The notes under the pieces are model-generated. The model ran no database searches. It was given only the letters and a program-made list of their open reading frames with translations, and had not been told where the DNA came from. DNA of 28,920 nucleotides from an uncultured Opitutales bacterium (lineage in GTDB: Bacteria > Verrucomicrobiota > Verrucomicrobiia > Opitutales > Intestinicryptomonadaceae), in the NCBI GenBank assembly GCA_900548185.1, contig URJJ01000030.1:1-28920 (forward strand). Direction: 5' to 3'. Positions 23,215-28,920 of this stretch are shown piece by piece. A program made the position numbers and the translations under genes. Every line of letters begins with the position of its first letter. The stretch's first letter is position 1.

Positions 23215-24087
23215 TTAGGCGCAGTTGGGACAGCCCTCGACCTTCATCGCGTTGATTGACGCCGCTGTGCTTTCCGCAAGTTCGCAAAATACCTGGTTTG
23301 AGTGCCAATCCAAATCCGGATAGTAGTACATAAACGGCCGGCGTATGGCTTCGCATATTTCCGCAACATTCTTGTTTCTGAGAAGGAAAAGCATGTCCGA
23401 ATACGACAGCTTGGGGGCGTCTTTGGGATAGGGCCACACATTTGGATTGGGGGGCCTTCGCAGGCATCGGGAAACGGCGTTCTTCTCTTTGAATGAGCCG
23501 CCGTCCTTGCAAAAGGCCCGAACCTCGTCCTCCGGCAGTATGCCAAGTGCCATAAGGTGGTATTTGCCGTATCCTGCCGGGGCCGATTCATATTCCATCC
23601 CATCTCTCAGGTCAAATTCAGGAGGCCCGTACAGTTCCGCTCCGGAAACAACCATATGGCCTGGAATATCGCAAATATAGGTAATCCTGTAATCGCAGGC
23701 GACGGCATTTGTGATGTCCGGAGCCAGATAATACAGGACGTAATGCTCCGCGCTTATGCCATCAAGCTCCCTTGAGGAAAAGTGCCTGAGCGAAATATAT
23801 GGAGCGCTTATCTTCACGCCAGAATGGGCGGGCCTTATTGGACAGTTCAGGTATATGCTGCTTTCCGACGCAAGTTCCGCAATGTTGTCGAGTTTGCGGA
23901 CATACAGTTCCGAAGTGCTGAAGATTCTTGTCCCCGGCGCCAACTGCTGACCGTCGACAGCAGCAGGGGCTGCAAACACCAGCCATCCCGCATATTTTGA
24001 GTACGATATGCCGCTGTCCCGGCATTTGTTTGCGTACCATCTGACGTACTCCGGCACGCCGCACAAGCGCAGTAAGTCCCTTTCCAT
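23215..24087 (-). CDS. Unrecognised 290-aa protein of the relaxase operon
   Basis: No family recognised. It has regularly alternating strand-like segments in the first 170 residues (TSELYVRKLDNIAELASESS; ISLRHFSSRELDGIS; HYVLYYLAPDITNAVACDY; ITYICDIPGHMVVSG), suggestive of a small repeat solenoid, then a helical C-terminal half ending in a Cys pair (GCPNCA). No signal peptide. Ten bases separate it from the gene before and 26 from the gene after. The 17 bases before and including its ATG resemble those of the 388-aa gene and of the ribbon-helix-helix gene at 27694. Function unknown. Confidence 0.7.
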   Translation of the reverse strand: MERDLLRLCGVPEYVRWYANKCRDSGISYSKYAGWLVFAAPAAVDGQQLAPGTRIFSTSELYVRKLDNIAELASESSIYLNCPIRPAHSGVKISAPYISLRHFSSRELDGISAEHYVLYYLAPDITNAVACDYRITYICDIPGHMVVSGAELYGPPEFDLRDGMEYESAPAGYGKYHLMALGILPEDEVRAFCKDGGSFKEKNAVSRCLRRPPNPNVWPYPKDAPKLSYSDMLFLLRNKNVAEICEAIRRPFMYYYPDLDWHSNQVFCELAESTAASINAMKVEGCPNCA

Positions 24088-24096
24088 CCGAAAAGT

Positions 24097-24567
24097 TTAA
24101 GCATTCTTTGCGCTTTTTTCCAGAAACTCCTCTGCCTCGGATATGATTTCCGAGGTTATGCCGCGGCCGTCAAATGACATGCCACCCGACCCCATGCGCA
24201 CTCCAAGCACCGTCATCTTTTCCGAATTGAAAAGCCAGCTTCGCGAGCCGGCCGGATCTTCGCATTTCAGCCACTTGGGAACGTTTTTAAGCCTTCCGAA
24301 CTTGCCAACGCGCGTTATATCCGGGGCGCTTTTGTCAGCCCATGTCCGGTAGTTTTCCACAATCAGCCTTTCGCATTCCAGCCGTTCCCTGCCGCCCATG
24401 CTGTGGTAGGTCTCATAAGGATGGACGGCTATGGAAAATTCGCCGTATTCGGCGGCGAATATTCCCGTCCCGGGCGTATTGCGGCACTCCGCTATTAAAA
24501 AAGGCTCAGGGATGCAGGCAAATGTGCGTCCGAAAGCGCCTGTAAAGTATATTTTTCTTAAGTCCAT
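24097..24567 (-). CDS. Unrecognised 156-aa protein after the relaxase
   Basis: I start it at ATG 24567, after TTGGAATT, which gives MDLRKIYFTGAFGRTFACIP; an in-frame ATG at 24594 is an alternative with no better signal. Features visible are IFAAEYGEFSIAVHPYETYH in the middle and a C-terminal helix ISEAEEFLEKSAKNA. No signal peptide, membrane span or known motif. It follows the relaxase by 68 bp and precedes the 290-aa gene by 9 bp. Function unknown. Confidence 0.65.
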   Translation of the reverse strand: MDLRKIYFTGAFGRTFACIPEPFLIAECRNTPGTGIFAAEYGEFSIAVHPYETYHSMGGRERLECERLIVENYRTWADKSAPDITRVGKFGRLKNVPKWLKCEDPAGSRSWLFNSEKMTVLGVRMGSGGMSFDGRGITSEIISEAEEFLEKSAKNA

Positions 24568-24610
24568 AATTCCAAAATCAAATGCAAATCGCACTCAATT
24601 ATTGGAACTG

Positions 24611-24629
24611 AACGGTTCGCAGAACCGTT
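24611..24629. terminator. Perfect hairpin after the relaxase gene
   Basis: AACGGTTC-GCA-GAACCGTT, an 8 bp stem with a 3 nt loop, lies 7 bp beyond the relaxase stop. It lacks a U-run, so it may be a 3'-end stabiliser, a pause site or an operator for the downstream gene rather than a classic terminator. Confidence 0.5.
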
Positions 24630-24635
24630 TGCAGA

Positions 24636-26444
24636 CTACCTCACGGCCTCGTTCTCCGGGCTGATTTTTTTGGCCTCTTCAAGCGTAAGGCGCCTCCTTG
24701 CCCCGTCAAAGGCCATGTCCGGAGTGTACGAAGCGTCGGCTTTTGCCGCCTTTAGCCTTCTTACGCACGCAAATATGGATTCCGTCTTGCCGGGCGTCTT
24801 CGCCCGCCTTCTTTTCATTTCGGCCTCTATTTCCGGCCTGAAAATGACCGGTTTGCGGTTTTTTACTATGCACCCCTTCAAGTACAGATCCAGGACGATT
24901 TCGCTGGCGCGGCAGTGCATCTCCCTGATATTTTCCATTTCAGCGGAAATCTCCTCCTGGCAGTTTCCGATGGCGGAGTCCGCCGACGCGATTTCTTCGC
25001 CGATTTTTTTCCGAAACAGCTTTTCAGCTGCGGAGTCCGGCCTGACTTTGCATGAAAAATGCACTATCTCCCTCAGAAGCCTCCGTTCCTCCTTGGGGGA
25101 TTTCTCATACATATCCCTGCAGAGTTCCATGATCGACATGTAAAGCGAATACTTCGGCGACTTTCCCGCGAGGGACTTGAATATCCTAAAAAGGCGCGGG
25201 TCGGCCCCCTTGCCTCCAAATGCGCACCCTAAGAGAAGCATCCAAAAGTCGCACCCAGATTCCAGCGAACTCAAGTTTATGAATCCCCGGCGCGCCTTGC
25301 CGCGGCGCTTGAGCGATTCCGCAAGGGCCTTTTTTCTAAGCGCCAACATGCGGATATTTTCCCTGTTTTTGGCAATTCGCATTGCCGCAGCCCTCGCCTG
25401 AAGGGACATTTCGCCAAGACTCTTGCGGCCGACAGATATTTCTTCCGGCGTTATTTTCCTTTCCGCAAGCTTTCGCCATCTTTCTTTAGCCCAATCGTAG
25501 GCTTCCGCAAGCGCCTCCCGGTACTCTTCATCGCCCATGCGCCCTATCCGGTCCAGGCGCTCGGGGGCGCCGGATATCCTCTTCACGGATGGATTTGCGG
25601 CATCGGAGCGGGCCTTTGCCGCAAGCAGGTGTGTCTGCCAGCGCAAATCCTGCCCTATGGAAACCAGATAGGCCGGCGCGTATATTTCGTCGCGAAAGCA
25701 GGCGAAAGCGTCCTTTCTGGCGTTATTCGTAAGCTCGGTGTATATCATGTCATTTTTGCGGTGGTTGTCCGACCAGGGGATGTATCTTCCCTGCTCCGTA
25801 TATGGATACACGCAAAAATGGGCGTGGATATGCTGCCTGTCGTGGTGAACCCCGACGATATACGCAAACTTCACATCTTTTTCGGCCAGTTTGCGCCCTT
25901 TTTTGGCTTTGTTGTATGCCGCGAGGGTATGCTTCTGCCAGTCGCGCACAGCATTGTGGGTAAGCTGCAGCAGGAACTTGTCCACGTCCCTCCCGGATTC
26001 GGTTATAAGCCTGCCGAACTCAGGCGATATGGAAATCACCCCGTTATGCATGAGCGAGGCGCTTCTGGATTTGGGCGTGCGCTCCGAATCCACCGCTATG
26101 CGCTCCCGCCAAATTTCATCCACGATTCTAAGCATCCGCCCGGGCTCAAGCAAATGCGGCGATTTCCCGGTCCGGGCCTGAATCTCCTTGATGAAAAAGC
26201 CCCTTGCAAACACGCGGGCGGGATGCTCAACAAAGTCCTCGCCGGGTTTCAGGTTCGCGGCATCCGCATTTTGCGGTTTGTAGTGTTTCGCCTGGGAGGG
26301 GTACTTTGTAAGCTCGTCTATATAATGCAGCAGCCTTTGGGAAATGCTCTTTATGCTTCTCACCGGATCCAGCTTCTTTAGTATGCAGGTCGCCTTTTTT
26401 GCGGGAAACGATAGGATCTTCCGGTTTGCTGAACGTATGCCCAT
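24636..26444 (-). CDS. MOBP-like relaxase
   Basis: A 602-residue DNA relaxase candidate that would nick the transfer origin and stay covalently bound to the strand. The three-His metal motif is clear: GVHHDRQHIHAHF (198-210; His205, His207, His209), preceded by SLMHNGVISISPEFG, which matches the second conserved block of VirD2/MobA-type relaxases. The likely nucleophile is Tyr41 in RLLHYIDELTKYP, comparable to the N-terminal Tyr of the family. The C-terminal 350 residues are helical and basic, without helicase or primase motifs that I can see. The start follows GGGAGGAG six bases upstream, formed by the end of the preceding gene. It is the third gene of a mobilisation operon. Relaxase assignment is strong; the subfamily is less so. 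Confidence 0.85.
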   Translation of the reverse strand: MGIRSANRKILSFPAKKATCILKKLDPVRSIKSISQRLLHYIDELTKYPSQAKHYKPQNADAANLKPGEDFVEHPARVFARGFFIKEIQARTGKSPHLLEPGRMLRIVDEIWRERIAVDSERTPKSRSASLMHNGVISISPEFGRLITESGRDVDKFLLQLTHNAVRDWQKHTLAAYNKAKKGRKLAEKDVKFAYIVGVHHDRQHIHAHFCVYPYTEQGRYIPWSDNHRKNDMIYTELTNNARKDAFACFRDEIYAPAYLVSIGQDLRWQTHLLAAKARSDAANPSVKRISGAPERLDRIGRMGDEEYREALAEAYDWAKERWRKLAERKITPEEISVGRKSLGEMSLQARAAAMRIAKNRENIRMLALRKKALAESLKRRGKARRGFINLSSLESGCDFWMLLLGCAFGGKGADPRLFRIFKSLAGKSPKYSLYMSIMELCRDMYEKSPKEERRLLREIVHFSCKVRPDSAAEKLFRKKIGEEIASADSAIGNCQEEISAEMENIREMHCRASEIVLDLYLKGCIVKNRKPVIFRPEIEAEMKRRRAKTPGKTESIFACVRRLKAAKADASYTPDMAFDGARRRLTLEEAKKISPENEAVR

Positions 26445-26447
26445 ACC

Positions 26448-27197
26448 CTACTCCTCCCAAACTGCGCATGGCGAATTGGCTTCGGAGAGCTCTTTGCCTG
26501 CGGCTTCAACCCTCCCCGCAAGACGCTCCAAATTGATATGCAGCTCCCGGAGGGATTTGAGCAAAGATGCCGACTTTCCCCGCAGATTGTCAATGTCTTG
26601 GGCAATTCCGGCATTTTCGCAGGATATGAGCCCGGTGTGGCAGTATAAAAGGATCCGTCCAAGCCATGCAGCGCACACATCTCTGGGCTTTTCATCTGGG
26701 AGACGGGTTCCAATCTGTCCGGCGAGAGAGTCCGGAATTGAAAAGACAAGCTTTTCGCATCTCATTTTGGGAAGCGGCCTGGAGGATATTTCAATTATGG
26801 CGTCGGCAATGAGATTCATGCCAGGTCCATCAAAGATGCGGCATTTCCTGACTTCCGCATTGCCCAAATGCCCGGAAAGCGGCACTGCTTCAGGATCCGC
26901 TCCGCAAGATGCCCATATCCCGCGCTGGACGCCTATCAGGCTGTCAAACTGGAGCCGAAGCTCTGAAAGCCTCTCCTGGCATTTTGATACCCACAGGCTT
27001 ATTCCCAAACGATTGTATATCAGCTCGTCCAGTTTTTCGCCCAGGGAGTTCCCAGAAACATCCCCCACTTCCTCTAGGCATTGCTCAAGGGACTGAAATA
27101 TATTGGCGATAAGAAGCTCGCGGGAGACCGCGTAATCTTCGCAGAGCCTTTCCAAGGCCGACAGTTCGCAGCCTATCAGTTTTGCAGCGATATCCAT
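26448..27197 (-). CDS. Mobilisation accessory protein, 249 aa (putative)
   Basis: It lies between a ribbon-helix-helix gene (overlap of one base, TGATG) and the relaxase (3 bp gap), the usual place of relaxosome accessory proteins. The N-terminus SALERLCEDYAVSRELLIAN looks like a helix-turn-helix or ribbon-helix-helix helical pair; a second such segment is LVFSIPDSLAGQIGTRLPDE. The C-terminus (SLLKSLRELHINLERLAGRV) is a long amphipathic helix, like the end of MobC proteins. No membrane segment. Function assigned from context and weak resemblance only. Confidence 0.65.
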   Translation of the reverse strand: MDIAAKLIGCELSALERLCEDYAVSRELLIANIFQSLEQCLEEVGDVSGNSLGEKLDELIYNRLGISLWVSKCQERLSELRLQFDSLIGVQRGIWASCGADPEAVPLSGHLGNAEVRKCRIFDGPGMNLIADAIIEISSRPLPKMRCEKLVFSIPDSLAGQIGTRLPDEKPRDVCAAWLGRILLYCHTGLISCENAGIAQDIDNLRGKSASLLKSLRELHINLERLAGRVEAAGKELSEANSPCAVWEE

Positions 27198-27694
27198 CAG
27201 GCTTCCTTGGTGGGGTTGACGCCGTCTGCCGGCATGCCTTTGAGCCGCCCTTCCAATTCGACCTCCCCTTCGGCGCTCACTGACGGCAAGGCGGAAAGAT
27301 TCCCGTAGGCATTGATTAAAACAGCGTCCGTTGCCGCATCCAACTGAGCCTCTATCCCCTCCATGGCTTCTGCCATGTCTTCCACTGCATCCTGTATTTG
27401 ACCGACAATCCCCGCATGCTCAAAAGCTGTTTTCTCGGCTGCAGTCCATATCAAAAAGGCAATGACTTCCGGCATTGAAACACCGGCCATTTCGGCCAGG
27501 CACTTGAGAATGAGCACATGGTTCTTGTCCACGGTAAGGCTTGTCCTCTCGCCGGGAAGACGCATCCCCAGAAGAAACAAGTACAATTCCCTGGCCCTTG
27601 CGGCGCCCTCAAGCGACATAATGCGCCCTATTTCCTTTTCCAATGTATCATTTCCGCCGGCAAACCCCGGCAAATCCGGCTGTTTTTCTTTCAT
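27197..27694 (-). CDS. Ribbon-helix-helix protein of the mobilisation operon
   Basis: A 165-residue protein whose centre, RTSLTVDKNHVLILKCLAEM followed by AGVSMPEVIAFLIWTAAEK (about residues 54-93), has the strand-helix-turn-helix pattern of ribbon-helix-helix DNA-binding proteins. The rest is acidic and helical. As first gene of a three-gene unit with the relaxase, it is a candidate for the protein that binds the transfer origin and represses the operon. There is no Shine-Dalgarno sequence; TTAGACT lies six bases before the ATG, which suggests a leaderless transcript starting here. Confidence 0.75.
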   Translation of the reverse strand: MKEKQPDLPGFAGGNDTLEKEIGRIMSLEGAARARELYLFLLGMRLPGERTSLTVDKNHVLILKCLAEMAGVSMPEVIAFLIWTAAEKTAFEHAGIVGQIQDAVEDMAEAMEGIEAQLDAATDAVLINAYGNLSALPSVSAEGEVELEGRLKGMPADGVNPTKEA

Positions 27695-27743
27695 GCCGGA
27701 AGTCTAAGAAGCGCACTGTTTTTGCATAAGCTGGCGCACGCAA

Positions 27744-27775
27744 AGGCCGGCCATACCGAAACGGCAGACCGGCCT
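27744..27775. other. GC-rich inverted repeat; transfer-origin or terminator candidate
   Basis: AGGCCGG (27744-27750) and CCGGCCT (27769-27775) flank an inner CCG-AAA-CGG dyad (27756-27764). It lies upstream of the ribbon-helix-helix/relaxase operon, where transfer origins usually are, but also directly after the stop of the 135-aa gene at 27786. As a terminator on the minus strand its U-tail is only UUU. Direct copies of GCGCAC (27711 region and 27734 region) lie beside it. Confidence 0.45.
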
Positions 27776-27785
27776 GATTGAAAGT

Positions 27786-28193
27786 TTACATTGCGGAAGG
27801 GTTATCCAATCTATCGCGAACATTCTCGTCTTTGAGGAGTTCGTTGAGGTATTCGTCGCTGCATGTCTTCGTTTCCTCAAGCAGCAGCTTGAAGTCCCTC
27901 CGCGGTATGCCCGCTTTTAGCACAGTGTAATACCCGAACCCACGACTCACGTCAAAATATCCGTTTTTCTCCCATTTGCTTATATTCAGAATGATGTCGT
28001 TGTTCTTCGGCCCATTTTTGCGAAAACCCAACATAGCCCTATGGTAGTGATTTTCGTCATCCCCGGGAGCGGGAAAGCTCCGCGTAAGAACGGTTTCCTT
28101 TTGCAGAATATAGGCCTTAAGGTCCAATTTAAAACCGTTTGCAGCTTTTTCTTTGGCGATTTTAGCCTGTCGAATCATATCGTTGTCGCTCAT
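27786..28193 (-). CDS. Unrecognised 135-aa protein, paralogue of 16795-17202
   Basis: I start it at ATG 28193, eight bases after AAAGGA; the frame extends upstream but that part is unlike the paralogue. It has the same length as the protein at 16795-17202 and shares the pattern AKEKAANGFKLDLK, a central ILNISKW strand, and the C-terminal DFKLLLEETKTCSDEYLNE. Charged, soluble, no signal peptide. It is followed on the minus strand by the GC-rich inverted repeat and the mobilisation operon. Function unknown; the presence of two divergent copies in one element suggests a conserved element-specific task. Confidence 0.75.
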   Translation of the reverse strand: MSDNDMIRQAKIAKEKAANGFKLDLKAYILQKETVLTRSFPAPGDDENHYHRAMLGFRKNGPKNNDIILNISKWEKNGYFDVSRGFGYYTVLKAGIPRRDFKLLLEETKTCSDEYLNELLKDENVRDRLDNPSAM

Positions 28194-28279
28194 GCGTATT
28201 GTCCTTTGGTTTTTAGGCATGCGATTCATTCGCAGCCGATATCTTGCATGAACGCGGTGCAGCGGCGTTTTGCCGCCAA

Positions 28280-28303
28280 AGCCCGGCATTGCAGTGCCGG
28301 GCT
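28280..28303 (-). terminator. Hairpin after the 155-aa gene
   Basis: A perfect 9 bp stem AGCCCGGCA/TGCCGGGCT (28280-28288 with 28295-28303), loop 6 nt, 15 bp after the stop of the 28318 gene; a weak UUU follows on the minus strand. The CCCGGC core recalls the dyad at 17248-17262. Confidence 0.6.
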
Positions 28304-28317
28304 GTAATTTTGATTAA

Positions 28318-28785
28318 CTACCAGCTTGAGGTGTATACAAAATCGTCCTCTGCGTACTGTTCGCATTCGCCAATTATATCTATGGTGTCTTTCAGGTCTT
28401 GGAAGTAATACTCGTCAATATCCGTATCGCCAAAGAAAAACCCGGACTGAGGCGGGAGCAGCTCTTCCGCCAAGGCTTTTCTCTCCTCTTCGCTTTTGCC
28501 GCCCAAAATCTGCTCGCACAGCGACTTCAGTTCCCTGAGCTTGTCTATACCGACATAATACTCGCGGCAATTGTCAATCCCGTTTTGGATATTGTTTACA
28601 AACCAGTTGTGAATCTGGTTGGCCTTTCTCCAATATCCTATGAATTCCTCAATATAAACGACTTTTTTAAGGTCTACGGCAAGCTTCTTGCCTTTTCTAA
28701 TAATATCAATACATCCGCTAACTGCATTGTGCTCATAGTTCCCGCCGACATAGGCTTTGCGGTGCAAGTACATGTCCAATCCCAT
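28318..28785 (-). CDS. Conserved phage/mobile-element protein of the MGLDMYL type
   Basis: I start it at ATG 28785, after AAAGGAAAT, giving 155 residues that open MGLDMYLHRKAYVGG. Proteins with this opening, followed by a block like EFIGYWRKANQIHNWFVNNI and then CREYYVGIDKLREL, are common uncharacterised genes of phages and integrative elements, as far as I recall. The C-terminal third has an acidic GFFFGDTDIDEYYFQDLKDT. No signal peptide. The function of the family is not known to me. It supports the view that the mobile element continues past the right edge of the window. Confidence 0.8.
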   Translation of the reverse strand: MGLDMYLHRKAYVGGNYEHNAVSGCIDIIRKGKKLAVDLKKVVYIEEFIGYWRKANQIHNWFVNNIQNGIDNCREYYVGIDKLRELKSLCEQILGGKSEEERKALAEELLPPQSGFFFGDTDIDEYYFQDLKDTIDIIGECEQYAEDDFVYTSSW

Positions 28786-28808
28786 TTTATTTCCTTTTTT
28801 CAAGTTTC

Positions 28809-28835
28809 AGGCTTCAACCGCTGAAGCCTTTTCGG
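28809..28835. other. Small hairpin upstream of the 155-aa gene
   Basis: AGGCTTCA and TGAAGCCT form an 8 bp stem with loop ACCGC, followed by TTTT on the plus strand. It could be a weak plus-strand terminator or a structure in the leader of the minus-strand gene. The last 85 bp of the window show nothing else recognisable. Confidence 0.4.
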
Positions 28836-28920
28836 GATTAGCATTTATCGCCGTGAAATAGCGCCATCTCCAAGATACATTGGAACAGGAGAAGTTACCC
28901 TCTTTTCTATGTATAGGGCC

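Noticed and set aside
25629..26381. Plus-strand frame of 250 codons opposite the relaxase
   Set aside because: Antisense to the relaxase, which shows the three-His motif and a strong ribosome binding site.

Overview
Organism and setting. The window looks like a chromosomal segment of a Gram-negative bacterium from the Verrucomicrobia or a close relative, with an integrated mobile element at its right side. The basis is two secreted proteins that end in a PEP-CTERM sorting tag (Val-Pro-Glu-Pro, a hydrophobic stretch, an Arg cluster), housekeeping genes with strongly G/C-ending codons, and lipobox and signal-peptide proteins. The assignment is inference from gene content; there is no rRNA or tRNA in the window.

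Left third (1-6700), surface proteins and a possible switch. A secreted pentapeptide-repeat protein runs off the left edge on the minus strand. Next to it, a 162 bp segment is bounded by a perfect 20 bp inverted repeat (707-726 and 889-908) and followed at once by a tyrosine recombinase gene. This is the layout of a self-encoded invertible promoter, and the segment contains promoter-like sequences. Then come two minus-strand PEP-CTERM genes: one has a 12-C homopolymer just upstream of its promoter, the other encodes a 986-residue Gly/Val/Asn-rich repeat protein. Two independent candidate phase-variation devices therefore lie within 3.5 kb of surface-protein genes.

Middle (6700-14040), ordinary metabolism. 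A lone xylose isomerase gene is followed by an iron-dependent alcohol dehydrogenase, then by a compact minus-strand operon serA-plsY-hom (serine and threonine/methionine entry enzymes with a phospholipid acyltransferase between them; plsY and hom overlap by ATGA).

Right half (14100-28920), an integrative mobile element whose right end is outside the window. It opens with two tandem, overlapping, paralogous tyrosine recombinases. A plus-strand cassette follows: a TraV-like lipoprotein, a small protein, a 126-residue protein, a 30-residue membrane microprotein, a 514-residue unknown protein and a PilB/GspE-type ATPase. Genes in it overlap or abut. It converges on a minus-strand operon with a ribbon-helix-helix protein, a second accessory protein, a MOBP-like relaxase and three unrecognised proteins. 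Two 135-residue paralogues of unknown function lie at 16795-17202 and 27786-28193. Several genes at the head of transcription units in the element lack a Shine-Dalgarno sequence and instead have a -10-like TAnnnT exactly 6-7 nt before ATG, which suggests leaderless transcripts. No VirB4, coupling protein or secretin is present, so either the transfer machinery lies outside the window or the element is mobilised by another one.
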